Origin: Candidatus Moraniibacteriota bacterium
GTDB lineage: Bacteria; Patescibacteriota; Minisyncoccia; Moranbacterales; UBA1568
Direction of reading: 5' to 3'
NCBI GenBank assembly: GCA_013334245.1
Contig: JAAXXZ010000013.1
Location: 1-33,603, forward strand
DNA length: 33,603 nucleotides
The notes under the pieces were generated by a model that saw nothing but the letters and a program-made list of their open reading frames with translations, was not told the DNA's origin and ran no database searches. Position numbers and translations under genes: made by a program. Shown one piece after another: positions 15,823 to 24,208 of the stretch (position 1 is the first letter of the stretch; every line of letters starts with the position of its first letter).

Positions 15823-16938
15823 TCACCCCCTGATACAGTCGAGTGTTTTCTCCGCGCAGCGATCCCACGAAAACAGCTTGACCCGTTCGAGACCCTTTTG
15901 CCGAAGATCTTCCCGAAGCGCTTCGTCCGTCCACAGCATCGACAGCTTCTCCGCGATATCGGACTCACTGCGCGGATCCGCATACAGCGCCGCCTCGCCG
16001 CCGACCTCGGGCAGGCTTGAGGCGTTTCCCAATAACGCCGGCGTTCCGGAAGCGAACGCCTCGAGCGCCGGCAGACCGAATCCCTCGTACAGCGATGGGA
16101 ACGCGAAAAATCTTGCATTCCTGTACCAGACGGGCAACTCCCGAAACAACGCCTTACCTGTCCGGACGATGTCTTCCGCGAACGGACTCCGGTTCATACG
16201 ATCGAGTATGGCATCCGACAGCCATGCCTTCTCCCCGACGATGACAAGCTTCATGTCCGGATGATGTAACTTCGCCGACTCGAATGCGGATACGAGACGG
16301 ACCAGGTTCTTACGGGGTTGGATCGCACCGACATAGAGAATATACGAACCGGAGGTCAGTCCGTAGTGACCGAGGAGCGCGTCGCGCTCGTTCTCTGGCG
16401 GCTCGGCAGCGAAGAAATCGGCGTTCACGCCGTGATGTATGACCCGTATTCTTGAAGACGGAAGATCGGGGAAAAATCGGATGAGGTCGAGCTTGGTCGC
16501 CTCGGAAACGGCAATGATGCGCGATGCCTTTCGGACCGTGACCCCCAGAAGCAGGTTCAGCTTCGCGCGGGACGAGGCCGGAAACGTCTTGGGAAAATGA
16601 CGGAACGCGAGATCGTGTACCGTCGCGATTACTTCCGTTCCTTCCGGAGTCGCGACCGGGACCGCTTGAAGAGGAATGAACGCCCTATCCGGGCGGATAT
16701 CAAACAAGGCCTTCGCGAACGCGGTCTGCATCCACATGCGGTCACCGGGCAGAACGCGGAAATCGTAATTCGGAAAGGAAGGGGGCGTGAGCTCGGGATT
16801 GAACGAACCCCGATGGCAGATCAGGAAGCGGTCCGATTCCGATATGGTTCCGAATCGTCTCAGGAGCTCCAAAAGATACACCCGGGTCCCATCCACCCGT
16901 GTCGCGTCCAAATCGGCCGCCTGAATGGCAATCTTCAT
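15823..16938 (-). CDS. glycosyltransferase, GT4 family (mannosyltransferase-like)
   Basis: This 371-residue GT-B enzyme has VIATVHDLAFRHFP (about 104-117), RIIAVSEATKLDLIRFF (about 139-155), LYVGAIQPRKNLVRLVSAF (about 202-220) and FPSLYEGFGLPALEAFASGTP. The last holds the EGFGLPxLE (E-x7-E) motif that binds the sugar nucleotide. It resembles WbaZ/mannosyl- or rhamnosyltransferases of O-antigen type clusters, but donor identity is a guess. The start codon lies 4 bp after the UMP kinase stop codon, so the two are probably translated from one transcript. Confidence 0.92.
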   Translation of the reverse strand: MKIAIQAADLDATRVDGTRVYLLELLRRFGTISESDRFLICHRGSFNPELTPPSFPNYDFRVLPGDRMWMQTAFAKALFDIRPDRAFIPLQAVPVATPEGTEVIATVHDLAFRHFPKTFPASSRAKLNLLLGVTVRKASRIIAVSEATKLDLIRFFPDLPSSRIRVIHHGVNADFFAAEPPENERDALLGHYGLTSGSYILYVGAIQPRKNLVRLVSAFESAKLHHPDMKLVIVGEKAWLSDAILDRMNRSPFAEDIVRTGKALFRELPVWYRNARFFAFPSLYEGFGLPALEAFASGTPALLGNASSLPEVGGEAALYADPRSESDIAEKLSMLWTDEALREDLRQKGLERVKLFSWDRCAEKTLDCIRG

Positions 16939-16942
16939 ACGA

Positions 16943-17638
16943 TCATTTTATGACGGTCCCGGCGAATGTTTCTCCCGCCAGATACCGCGATACATTGCCA
17001 AGATCGCTTCCGGACATGATGGCGACTTCCATACCTTCTTCCTCGGCCAGCTTGGAGGCGATGGGATCGAACGGGGAATTCATTCCGGGATTCCATTCGT
17101 CACCAGAGAGTGCGCGGAACTCCGGCCAGGTCATTTTCTCGAACTTTTCGGCATCGGGATGCTCCCGAGGATCCCGATCGTACACGTAATCGATATTGGA
17201 CAGGTTCACGATGCGGTTTACGTCCAGATACTTTCCCAAGAGCGCCGCATCATAATCGGTGGAAAATCCAGGTCTCCATCCGGCGGCTATCAGCACCGGG
17301 CTTTTGGCTACATAGAAATCCTCCAAATCATGCGGATTCGTATTGATGCGCGGATACGCATGCTCGCGAAGGACGGTCCGAAGCAAGTGCGCGTTGAGAC
17401 GAGTCGAATGGATGCCGAGCCAGTCCTTGTCCTCGTCGGAAACCGGTGCCGCCTCGCCCGCCGCCTCGATATAGGCGCGCGCTGTCCTTCCACCGCCCGT
17501 AACGATGATGAACGTCCTCCCCTTCCCGATCTCGTCCATTATGAATTCCTTGAACGACCTCAGAAACCCCCAGTCGATTCCGTCCGGGACGATGAGGGAT
17601 CCGCCGAGGGAAATGATGACGCGTTCGGAATGATTCAT
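16943..17638 (-). CDS. pyrH: UMP kinase, archaeal-type amino-acid-kinase family
   Basis: This 231-residue protein has SLGGSLI (10-16), FIIVTGGGRTARAYI (about 43-57) and FSTDYDAALLGKYL (about 125-138), ending in IMSGSDLGNVSRYLAGE. These are features of the uridylate kinase branch of the amino-acid-kinase family, and the lack of insertions is closer to the archaeal type found in many CPR genomes than to E. coli PyrH. The role would be UMP + ATP to UDP, feeding UTP and UDP-sugar synthesis. A different amino-acid-kinase specificity cannot be ruled out. It shares a transcript with the GT4 gene downstream. Confidence 0.82.
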   Translation of the reverse strand: MNHSERVIISLGGSLIVPDGIDWGFLRSFKEFIMDEIGKGRTFIIVTGGGRTARAYIEAAGEAAPVSDEDKDWLGIHSTRLNAHLLRTVLREHAYPRINTNPHDLEDFYVAKSPVLIAAGWRPGFSTDYDAALLGKYLDVNRIVNLSNIDYVYDRDPREHPDAEKFEKMTWPEFRALSGDEWNPGMNSPFDPIASKLAEEEGMEVAIMSGSDLGNVSRYLAGETFAGTVIK

Positions 17639-17639
17639 A

Positions 17640-17664
17640 GGTCAGTGATCAGTCAACAGTCAGC
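17640..17664. repeat. short word array before the UMP kinase gene
   Basis: On the minus strand GACTGTTGACTGATCACTGACC lies directly before the UMP kinase start codon, built from repeats of a TGACTG/GTTGACT word. It is another member of the set of start-adjacent arrays. Confidence 0.5.
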
Positions 17665-17817
17665 ATGAAACAACGGACGGAGGACCCAATTCTATCACCA
17701 CAATTTCCGAATGTGGCACAAGCGGATATGAATCGGTGATACTCCGAAGAAATTAAAGCTCTGGTCCCTGCTTTCCTCATCAATTTCTTTCTCCTTGTCG
17801 TTTTCTGATGGCCGTAA

Positions 17818-17842
17818 CTTCTATCTGTTATGTGTTATCTAT
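17818..17842. repeat. short word array at the proS stop codon
   Basis: On the minus strand, AGATAACACATAACAGATAG follows and overlaps the proS stop codon and consists of repeated GATAAC/CATAAC words. The 200-bp gap down to the UMP kinase otherwise holds a weak CCACA-N9-TGTGG inverted repeat (17698-17716) and a possible TAGAAT -10 box. Confidence 0.4.
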
Positions 17843-19077
17843 TGATCGAAATATTTCACCAACCCGGAAATGCCGACCATCTCCGTTTCCTCCCCGGTAC
17901 GTCTCTTCACTTCAGCCTCGCCCGATTCCGCTGACCGTTTTCCGATCACGACACGATACGGGATGCCCAACAGGTCGCTGTCGGCGAACTTCTCCCCCGC
18001 GCGTGCGTCCCGGTCGTCGTACAACACCTCGATCCCAGCTTCCGTAAGCGCCGTGTAGACCTGCTCCGCCTGTTCGTCCGCTCCGAGCGATATCAGATGC
18101 GCCTTGAACGGCGCCACCGATTCAGGCCATACGAGCCCCTTTTCGTCGGCGAACTTCTCGATGACGATTCCCATGAGACGGGTGATGCCGATTCCGTACG
18201 ACCCCAGAATGACCGGCTTCTGACTTCCGTCGTCGTCCTTGAAGTACAACCCGAGCTGTTCACTCTTCGTTCCGCCGAAACTGAAGATATTTCCGACCTC
18301 GACCGACTTCACCTCCTCGAGAGACTCGCGGCTTACTCCGAGCTGCGACATGACCTCGTCGGTCAATACCTCCTGGTTGATCGCGATATTTTTTGCCCGA
18401 TCAAGATAAATGACATCCTCCCCGACCTCGGAAACGGTTTGGAATTCGTGACTGAACTGCGTGAAGGCGCCGCCGGACGCGAACGTCAGGAACGTGGAAT
18501 CGCCCAGCCCGACCCGGTCGAACACCCGAAGGTATGCCTCTATGACCCGGTCGTAGAACGCCTTATGATCCTCTTCCGTCCGACTGTACGAATACAGGTC
18601 CTTCATGACGAACTCCCGGCCGCGCATGATTCCGGATTTCGCGCGAAGTTCGTTTCGCAGTTTCGTCTGGAACTGATATCCGTATACCGGAAGATCCCGA
18701 TAACTCGAGATATAGCCGCGCATCATGTCCGTTATCGGTTCCTCGTGCGACCAGCCGAAACCGACTTGACCGCCGCTCTTCAACTCGGACTTGAACCAGA
18801 CGTCGACGTTCCTATCATCCCAACGATCCGTCCGTTCCCACAGCTCCTTCCGCTGAAGCGACGTCATGATGAATTCCTGGCATTCCAAGTCATTCATTTC
18901 TTCGCGGACGATGTCCTTGATTTTCTCCATGACTCGCAGACCGAGAGGCATATAGGCATACACGCCGGCCATTTCCTTGTGGACGTACCCGGCACGGATC
19001 AGAAGCTGGGCATTCCGGCTCTCCTCGTCCTTCGGCGCCTCTCGGCGCGTTTTGGTGAATAACTGACTCTGTCTCAT
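17839..19077 (-). CDS. proS: prolyl-tRNA synthetase, short form
   Basis: This 412-residue class II synthetase charges tRNA-Pro. The catalytic core is complete: WSHEEPITD (about 109-117), motif 2 as RNELRAKSGIMRGREFVMKDLYSYS (about 141-165), and motif 3 as LGSYGIGITRLMG (291-303). The C-terminal anticodon-binding domain follows (YDDRDARAGEKFADSDLLGIP). The usual bacterial enzyme has about 570 residues with a roughly 180-residue editing insertion between motifs 2 and 3. Here only a few tens of residues lie there (about 224-262), so the editing domain is missing. It has its own promoter at 19136-19164. Confidence 0.95.
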   Translation of the reverse strand: MRQSQLFTKTRREAPKDEESRNAQLLIRAGYVHKEMAGVYAYMPLGLRVMEKIKDIVREEMNDLECQEFIMTSLQRKELWERTDRWDDRNVDVWFKSELKSGGQVGFGWSHEEPITDMMRGYISSYRDLPVYGYQFQTKLRNELRAKSGIMRGREFVMKDLYSYSRTEEDHKAFYDRVIEAYLRVFDRVGLGDSTFLTFASGGAFTQFSHEFQTVSEVGEDVIYLDRAKNIAINQEVLTDEVMSQLGVSRESLEEVKSVEVGNIFSFGGTKSEQLGLYFKDDDGSQKPVILGSYGIGITRLMGIVIEKFADEKGLVWPESVAPFKAHLISLGADEQAEQVYTALTEAGIEVLYDDRDARAGEKFADSDLLGIPYRVVIGKRSAESGEAEVKRRTGEETEMVGISGLVKYFDQ

Positions 19078-19135
19078 ACGTTTTTTCGGTTACGGGTTTG
19101 AGAACGGTATCCGTCACGTGTCGAAGTTCCCATCC

Positions 19136-19164
19136 ATCATACCCGAACGGGTATTCCGGGTCAA
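19136..19164 (-). promoter_or_regulatory. promoter of proS
   Basis: On the minus strand TTGACC (19159-19164), a 17-bp spacer and TATGAT (19136-19141) match the consensus at 5 of 6 positions in each box. The expected leader is about 50 nt. The -35 box shares bases with the T-tract of the HtrA-like gene's terminator. Confidence 0.75.
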
Positions 19165-19187
19165 AAACCGCCCGGATATCCGGACGG
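19163..19187 (-). terminator. terminator of the HtrA-like gene
   Basis: On the minus strand CCG-T-CCGG, loop ATAT, CCGG-G-CGG is followed directly by TTTTT. The hairpin begins 34 bp after the stop codon of 19222-20412. Confidence 0.75.
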
Positions 19188-19221
19188 CCGATTTGATACG
19201 TCGTTCAAGCTGAAATGCGGA

Positions 19222-20412
19222 TCAAAACTGGACGGGAACGTTCATTTCCTTATCGTTCCGAAGGACCAGCAACTGCGCGAACTCCCCCTTCGACAATCGG
19301 CCGATCGCGGCCGAGAGCGGATTGTCGAGATTGATCTCGGTTCCGTTCACTGCGATTACGATATCGCCATAGCGTAAGCCGGCCTTATCGGCAGCCGATC
19401 CTGAAAGGACGGAAAGACCCGTCTTGCCTGATGGCGAAAATATGAGTGCACCTCGATCCCGGGAAACGACCCCGTTTCCCGCCGACGATGCCTTTGTCAG
19501 GGTCAGGTAGTAAGCGCCGAGCGAGGCCCGATCCGAAAGCGAGCCGGAAGTGGCGAGCCGCAACGAATCCCGGACGACATTCGAAGGAAGCAGGAAGAAC
19601 TTGTCCTTGCCGTCAAGCTCGACATCGCCGAACAATCCGACCATCTCGCCCCGGAAATTGACCGCGGGTCCGCCCAGATACGGCTCAGGGTTGGCGAGAT
19701 CCATTTCGAACACCCCCTCCCACTTCTCGGAGGACGCGACCGTCTTTCCGGACAGATTGAACAGCTTGTTCCGATTGCTGAGCACGCCGATGGAAAACCG
19801 GTTCTGATATTCCTCGTAGGCGTTTCCTATCGCGACCAGTTTTTTTCCGGGAACGGAATCGTCCGAATTCGCAAGGGATATCGCCGGAAAGTCGTTTCCG
19901 TCGATACGGAAAAATGCCAGGTTCGTCAGCCGGTCATACCCGACGAACGAAGCCTCATGGCTCGATCCGTCGTGAAGCAGTGCATGAAATGCCGCGGTCG
20001 TCGTCAGCGGCGTCTGACCGGACGGACCAGCCTCCTCCGCGAACGGATCGCCATACGTCACGATCATCCCGTCATTGGTCAGGAGAACGCCGGTACGACT
20101 CTTTCCTTCCTGAAAAACCGCCCCGGTCGAGCCTTTGGGAACCGCGGAGATGATGTTCACGACCGCGGTCGCCGGCTGCGAGACGATGGTATCGACCGAG
20201 TCATCCTCACGCACGATCAGTTGTTCCTTACGTTCGATGACCGTCGTATTGCCGACGATATTGCGAAAGACGTCCATTCGCGAAATCGACGGGAACGAAG
20301 CGAGCAAGTACGGGATCGCGCGGTCACGGAAAAAAATGCCGCCGAGACCGCCGACCACGAATACGAATACGGAAAATGCCGCGAACAGGAGTATTTTCTT
20401 AGTCTTTGACAT
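19222..20412 (-). CDS. HtrA/DegP-like trypsin-fold PDZ protein without catalytic triad
   Basis: This protein has 396 residues from ATG 20412; GTG 20436 gives 404 and lies where transcription should begin. It has an N-terminal membrane helix (about 6-28), a trypsin-like domain (about 75-290) and a PDZ domain (about 305-392, with GSAADKAGLRYGDIVIAVNG). Aligned by eye to DegP, the catalytic positions are all changed. The TNNHVV position reads TYGDPF (His to Asp122), the SDIALI position reads TNLAFF (Asp to Asn164), and the GNSGG position reads PYLGG (Ser to Leu246). The fold motifs around them (GVLLTNDG, LVAIGNAY, GGPAVNFRGEMVGL, LPSNVV) are kept. It should therefore be an inactive, membrane-bound chaperone or scaffold facing outside. 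Single-gene unit with promoter and terminator. Confidence 0.88.
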   Translation of the reverse strand: MSKTKKILLFAAFSVFVFVVGGLGGIFFRDRAIPYLLASFPSISRMDVFRNIVGNTTVIERKEQLIVREDDSVDTIVSQPATAVVNIISAVPKGSTGAVFQEGKSRTGVLLTNDGMIVTYGDPFAEEAGPSGQTPLTTTAAFHALLHDGSSHEASFVGYDRLTNLAFFRIDGNDFPAISLANSDDSVPGKKLVAIGNAYEEYQNRFSIGVLSNRNKLFNLSGKTVASSEKWEGVFEMDLANPEPYLGGPAVNFRGEMVGLFGDVELDGKDKFFLLPSNVVRDSLRLATSGSLSDRASLGAYYLTLTKASSAGNGVVSRDRGALIFSPSGKTGLSVLSGSAADKAGLRYGDIVIAVNGTEINLDNPLSAAIGRLSKGEFAQLLVLRNDKEMNVPVQF

Positions 20413-20442
20413 ACCGGAACGGTTGATGACCTGCACCGGACG

Positions 20443-20471
20443 AGTGTACCAGACGACGGGGAATACGGCAA
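20443..20471 (-). promoter_or_regulatory. promoter of the HtrA-like gene
   Basis: The minus strand has TTGCCG (20466-20471), a 17-bp spacer ending in TGG, and TACACT (20443-20448), an extended -10 element. Seven bases past the -10 box lies the G of an in-frame GTG (20436), so a leaderless transcript is possible. Confidence 0.6.
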
Positions 20472-20488
20472 GGGTCCGGGATTCGTCG

Positions 20489-21244
20489 TCAGACCTGGAT
20501 CCGCCAGGGCGACGTCGCCAAAAGAAGTCCGATAAGGGCGATAAACACGGAAAGATACATGAGTGTCCTTTTCCGCGAAATGGTTCCGAGAAACAGCGAG
20601 TTCGCCATATCCCACAATATGAAGAAGGACATGAGCGAGACGACCCCGGTCGCGAGATATCCGAACGGCCAGAACGAGATCGTCCATGAAATCTCTCCGA
20701 CCCCGAACGCGACGATGGAGGAATACAACGCCACCCTCCGCTTGTCGCCGTGCAGGGTGGAAGAAAGCGTCTGATATGCCGCGCCGAACGATCCGATGGC
20801 GAACGCGAACACGAGCGTCGAAAGGGGGACGGAAAAGTTCAGGTAAAAACCGAATGCCGCCGCGTAAAAGAAGAACAGTGCGGAAAGCATGGCTACCGAG
20901 AGCATGGAACGGGCCGTCCTATCTTTCGGCGCGAACCGGAGCCGATACAGCGCTAGGAACGCGACATAATACATGCCGGACGCAAGTACGGAAAAGACCG
21001 TTTTCTCTCCCGCATCGTCGACAAGCGACAAAACCGCCGGAGCCGAGAACGAAAGCAAGAGGGGGATAAAGCTGTTCCGCAGGCGTTTCGTTATCTTTTT
21101 CGCAGAAACGAGGGATAAGACCGCAAGCAAGGCCGCGGAAAAGACGTACCCGACCCAGAAAAGGTCATATTCGCGGGCCGCGACGAACTGCATCCCGAGG
21201 AAGAACGCGACCGACCAGAAAAAAATGGTGAAATGGAAGATCAT
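20489..21244 (-). CDS. integral membrane protein, unknown family
   Basis: This protein has 251 residues from ATG 21244 and is almost entirely hydrophobic, with about eight membrane helices (for example FHFTIFFWSVAFFLGMQFVAA at the start and YLSVFIALIGLLLATSPW at the end). Short charged loops (KKITKRLR, RLRFAPKDR, LHGDKRR) suggest topology by the positive-inside rule. No catalytic motif is evident. The start codon overlaps the stop codon of the small reading frame 21241-21405 by ATGA, and that frame overlaps the clpB stop in the same way, so this gene is probably read from the clpB transcript. That links it, by context only, to the heat-shock regulon. Confidence 0.75.
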   Translation of the reverse strand: MIFHFTIFFWSVAFFLGMQFVAAREYDLFWVGYVFSAALLAVLSLVSAKKITKRLRNSFIPLLLSFSAPAVLSLVDDAGEKTVFSVLASGMYYVAFLALYRLRFAPKDRTARSMLSVAMLSALFFFYAAAFGFYLNFSVPLSTLVFAFAIGSFGAAYQTLSSTLHGDKRRVALYSSIVAFGVGEISWTISFWPFGYLATGVVSLMSFFILWDMANSLFLGTISRKRTLMYLSVFIALIGLLLATSPWRIQV

Positions 21245-21405
21245 ACCGGAAGTCGTGACTGATGCCAGCGTACCAGGGAGTGACCCGGCAGGCAAGCCGG
21301 GATGTGGCACTCCCATGATTCGCGCATTTCATCGTCATCGCGAAAACCCGCGCTCCCGTCCTCGGCGACACGTCGAAGCAAATCAGCAACATCCGTCACA
21401 TTCAT
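21241..21405 (-). CDS. small protein (54 aa) coupled to clpB
   Basis: Between clpB and the membrane-protein gene lies a 54-codon frame. Its ATG overlaps the clpB stop (ATGA at 21402-21405) and its own TGA overlaps the next start (ATGA at 21241-21244). Two perfect 4-nt couplings support it as a gene. The product starts [17 protein letters not shown] and has an acidic DDDE segment, then [12 protein letters not shown] with two cysteines and two histidines that could bind a metal, and ends basic. The second half of the DNA also forms a strong hairpin (21276-21314), so the region may have a double role. No known family. Confidence 0.5.
   Translation of the reverse strand: MNVTDVADLLRRVAEDGSAGFRDDDEMRESWECHIPACLPGHSLVRWHQSRLPV
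21276..21314. repeat. strong imperfect hairpin inside the 54-codon frame
   Basis: Outer arms GGGAGTG / CACTCCC (21276-21282, 21308-21314) and inner arms CCCGGC / GCCGGG (21284-21289, 21296-21301) surround the loop AGGCAA. No T-tract follows on either strand, so it is not a standard terminator. It could stabilise or attenuate the message between clpB and the membrane-protein gene. Confidence 0.65.
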
Positions 21406-24047
21406 GACTTCCGTTTCTTCCGCTTTTCTCCTGCTCCGAACGTGAATCCGTCTTTGCCGGCATCGACGGAAATTCCGGCGGCAGGAACCTTACCTTCGAT
21501 GACGGAAAGGGCGAGCGGATCGAGAATATCGCCCTGTATGACCCGCTTGAGCGGTCGGGCCCCGTAGAACGGATCGAATCCCCTTTCGGCAAGACGTTTC
21601 CGAGCCGCCTCGGTGAACGTGACGACGATGTCTTTCATGCCGAGCCGGTCCGTCACTTTGGCAAGCTCGAGGTCGACGATATGGCGAATGACATCCCGTG
21701 ACAAAGGATGGAAGATGACGATCTCATCGATACGGTTCAGGAACTCGGGACGGAAGGTTTCCCGAAGACTCTTCATGACTCTGTCGCGGATCGACTCCTC
21801 CGATAATTCCTCATCGCCCGCCTTCGGCCTTTTTTCACTGAACCCGAGCCGCTCCGCGCGGGCGAGCGTCTCGGATCCCACGTTCGACGTCATGATGATG
21901 ACCGTATTCTTGAAGGAGACCGTCCGCCCCTTCGCATCGGTCAGTCGTCCGTCGTCGAGGATCTGCAGCAGTATATTGAAGACGTCCGGATGCGCTTTTT
22001 CGATCTCGTCGAAGAGAACGACCGCATACGGTCGACGACGAACCTTTTCGGTCAGCTGCCCGCCTTCGTCGTATCCCACGTAACCCGGTGGCGAACCGAT
22101 GAGTTTCGCCGTGGAATGGGATTCCATGAACTCGCTCATATCGACGCGGACGAGCGACTTCTCGTCGTCAAACATGAAGCCGGCGAGTGCCTTGGCAAGC
22201 TCCGTCTTCCCGACGCCGGTCGTCCCGAGGAAAATGAACGATCCGATCGGGCGCCCCTCTTCCGACAGACCCGCTCGGGAACGCCGTATCGCGTTCGAGA
22301 CCGCCGCGATCGCCTCGTCCTGTCCCACGACCCGTTTCTTCAGTTCCGTTTCCATGTGCACGAGCTTCTTGGCCTCGGTCTCGAGCATCTTGGACACCGG
22401 TACGCCGGTCCACTTCGAGACGACCGCGGCGATATCCTCCTCCGTGATTTCCTCCTTGAGGATCGAGCCGGCCTGCTGCAGTTTCGACAGCTTTTTCTCC
22501 TCCGCGGAGAGCTCCTTCTGGATCTCCGGAATCTTGCCGTACCGTATCTCTGCCACCAGATCGAGCTCGCCACGGCGTTCGGCCATCTCTGCCTCGGACT
22601 TCAGGCGATCGATCTCCGCCTTGTGCGAGCGCAGTCCCGCGATCAAATCGCGTTCCCCCTTCCACTGGAGCGAGAGTTTCCCGGACGCTTCACGCAGGTC
22701 CGCAAGTTCACGATCGATTTCCACGGCCTTCCTTTTGGAACGATCATCCATATCCTTCTCAAGCGCGCGTTTCTCGATCTCGAGCCGACGGACATTGCGT
22801 TCCAAAGCGTCGAGCTCCGTCGGCAACGAGTCGATTTCCATGCGCCGCAGGGACGCGGCTTCGTCTATGAGATCGATCGCCTTGTCCGGAAGGAACCGGT
22901 CGCTGATGTAGCGCCGCGACAGCCGCACGGCCGCCACCACCGCGTCGTCCGTGATCCGGACGCCGTGATGCAGCTCGTACTTCTCCTTGATGCCCCGCAG
23001 GATCGCAATCGCGTCCTCCTCGGAAGGTTCCGAGACGAAGACCGGCTGGAACCGCCGCTCGAACGCGGCGTCCTTCTCGATGTATTTCTGGTATTCCTTG
23101 AGGGTCGTCGCGCCGATGGTCCGAAGCTTTCCGCGGGCAAGCGCCGGTTTCAACATGTTGGACGCGTCAAGCGCGCCATCGGTAGCACCGGCACCGACCA
23201 GCGTATGGATCTCGTCGATAAACAGGATGAACCGGTCCGCCGAGCGCTCCACCTCCTTCAACACCGACTTGAGCCGCTCCTCGAACTCGCCTCGGAACTT
23301 CGCCCCGGCAAGCAGCGAACCGAGATCGAGCGAGATGATTTCGCGCCCCTTCAGACTCTCGGGCACGTCACCCGAGACGATCCGCTGAGCCAGCCCTTCC
23401 GCGATCGCGGTCTTGCCGGTTCCGGCCTCGCCGATCAGCACCGGATTGTTTTTCGTCCGGCGGGACAGCACCTGCATGACGCGACGTATCTCCTCGTCCC
23501 GTCCGATGACCGGATCGAGCTTCTCTTCCCTCGCAAGCTTCGTCATGTTGACGGCATACTTGTCGAGCGCCTGATAGGACGACTCGGGCGTATCACTTTC
23601 GACCCGGGCCCCTCCACGGATTCCCGATAGTGCCTGAAGGACCTGATCGTAATCCGCGCCGTGCCTAAAGAGGATATCTCTCGAATCTCCCGGTATCGAC
23701 AGGAGCGCCAGCAACAGATGTTCCGTCGAAAGGTACGAGTCGCCGAGCTTCTTCATCTCCCGATCCGCCTCGTCGAACACTTTCGCGAGTACCGGCGAGA
23801 GATACAGTTGCGTCTGTCCGGTAGAGCCCTTCGGAAACGCGTCGATCGCATCAAGCGTCGCGCCCTTGATCGCGTCGAGATCCGCGCCGGACTGGGCAAG
23901 CGCCCCCGGCACGATCGAATCCTCCTGCAACAGAAGCGCGTACAGGAGATGCTCGGGACGGAATTCCGTATTCCCACGCGACAAAGCGTTTTCCTGCGAA
24001 TGTCGTACGGCCTCCTGACTTTTCTGGGTAAAATTGTTGATATTCAT
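21402..24047 (-). CDS. clpB: ATP-dependent disaggregase ClpB
   Basis: This 881-residue HSP100 chaperone dissolves protein aggregates with DnaK in the cytoplasm. Domains in order: double Clp N-domain (1-145); AAA1 with GEAGTGKT (206-213) and ILFIDEIHT (274-282); coiled-coil middle domain (about 405-530); AAA2 with GTTGVGKT (608-615) and [11 protein letters not shown]-terminal sensor-2 region [10 protein letters not shown]; and a basic tail (EKRKKRKS). The usual Pro of the second P-loop (GPTGVGKT) is Thr, a mild change. No ClpP-binding loop is evident, as expected for ClpB. A CIRCE operator and promoter lie upstream, so HrcA heat-shock control is likely. No Shine-Dalgarno site is seen at ATG 24047. 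Confidence 0.97.
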   Translation of the reverse strand: MNINNFTQKSQEAVRHSQENALSRGNTEFRPEHLLYALLLQEDSIVPGALAQSGADLDAIKGATLDAIDAFPKGSTGQTQLYLSPVLAKVFDEADREMKKLGDSYLSTEHLLLALLSIPGDSRDILFRHGADYDQVLQALSGIRGGARVESDTPESSYQALDKYAVNMTKLAREEKLDPVIGRDEEIRRVMQVLSRRTKNNPVLIGEAGTGKTAIAEGLAQRIVSGDVPESLKGREIISLDLGSLLAGAKFRGEFEERLKSVLKEVERSADRFILFIDEIHTLVGAGATDGALDASNMLKPALARGKLRTIGATTLKEYQKYIEKDAAFERRFQPVFVSEPSEEDAIAILRGIKEKYELHHGVRITDDAVVAAVRLSRRYISDRFLPDKAIDLIDEAASLRRMEIDSLPTELDALERNVRRLEIEKRALEKDMDDRSKRKAVEIDRELADLREASGKLSLQWKGERDLIAGLRSHKAEIDRLKSEAEMAERRGELDLVAEIRYGKIPEIQKELSAEEKKLSKLQQAGSILKEEITEEDIAAVVSKWTGVPVSKMLETEAKKLVHMETELKKRVVGQDEAIAAVSNAIRRSRAGLSEEGRPIGSFIFLGTTGVGKTELAKALAGFMFDDEKSLVRVDMSEFMESHSTAKLIGSPPGYVGYDEGGQLTEKVRRRPYAVVLFDEIEKAHPDVFNILLQILDDGRLTDAKGRTVSFKNTVIIMTSNVGSETLARAERLGFSEKRPKAGDEELSEESIRDRVMKSLRETFRPEFLNRIDEIVIFHPLSRDVIRHIVDLELAKVTDRLGMKDIVVTFTEAARKRLAERGFDPFYGARPLKRVIQGDILDPLALSVIEGKVPAAGISVDAGKDGFTFGAGEKRKKRKS

Positions 24048-24099
24048 AGTTTTGAATAAGGAATTAAGAATATGGAATAGTGCCTGATCGGAACCGCCT

Positions 24100-24127
24100 G
24101 ATTCTTTATTCTTGATTCTTTATTCTT
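24100..24127. repeat. perfect 14-bp tandem duplication in the clpB leader
   Basis: GATTCTTTATTCTT occurs twice in direct succession. On the transcript (minus strand) it lies at the extreme 5' end of the predicted clpB leader. A looser set of similar words (ATTCTTAATTCCTTATTC) follows before the start codon. Confidence 0.7.
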
Positions 24128-24135
24128 CCGTACTC

Positions 24136-24164
24136 AATGTACACCCGAATCAAAAAATTAGCAA
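24136..24164 (-). promoter_or_regulatory. predicted clpB promoter
   Basis: The minus strand has TTGCTA (24159-24164), a 17-bp spacer and TACATT (24136-24141). The -35 box lies inside one arm of the CIRCE element, where HrcA binding would block polymerase. A TATAAG further upstream (about 24195-24200) is an alternative -10 box. Confidence 0.5.
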
Positions 24165-24184
24165 TCTCGGCACGAGAGTGCTAA
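24158..24184. promoter_or_regulatory. CIRCE operator (HrcA-binding site)
   Basis: TTAGCAATC, 9 bases, GAGTGCTAA. This matches the consensus TTAGCACTC-N9-GAGTGCTAA with one mismatch in the first arm. CIRCE is bound by the heat-shock repressor HrcA. It lies 111 bp before the clpB start codon. hrcA itself is not in the window. Confidence 0.92.
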
Positions 24185-24208
24185 TTGAAGATGGCTTATA
24201 AATGGCGT

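Noticed and set aside
17649-17780. 43-codon minus-strand frame with AAGGAG upstream between proS and the UMP kinase gene
   Set aside because: Spacing to the AAGGAG is 10 nt, its end lies in the repeat array, the product has no features, and it is not coupled to either neighbour.
21267-21295. TTGCCT-N17-TACGCT promoter-like sequence on the minus strand
   Set aside because: It lies in the loop and arm of the hairpin and within the coupled 54-codon frame; weak boxes, so more likely chance.
21990-23630. Long plus-strand open frame (546 codons) opposite clpB
   Set aside because: Antisense shadow of the clpB coding sequence; low-complexity, Arg/Asp/His-rich translation with no domain.
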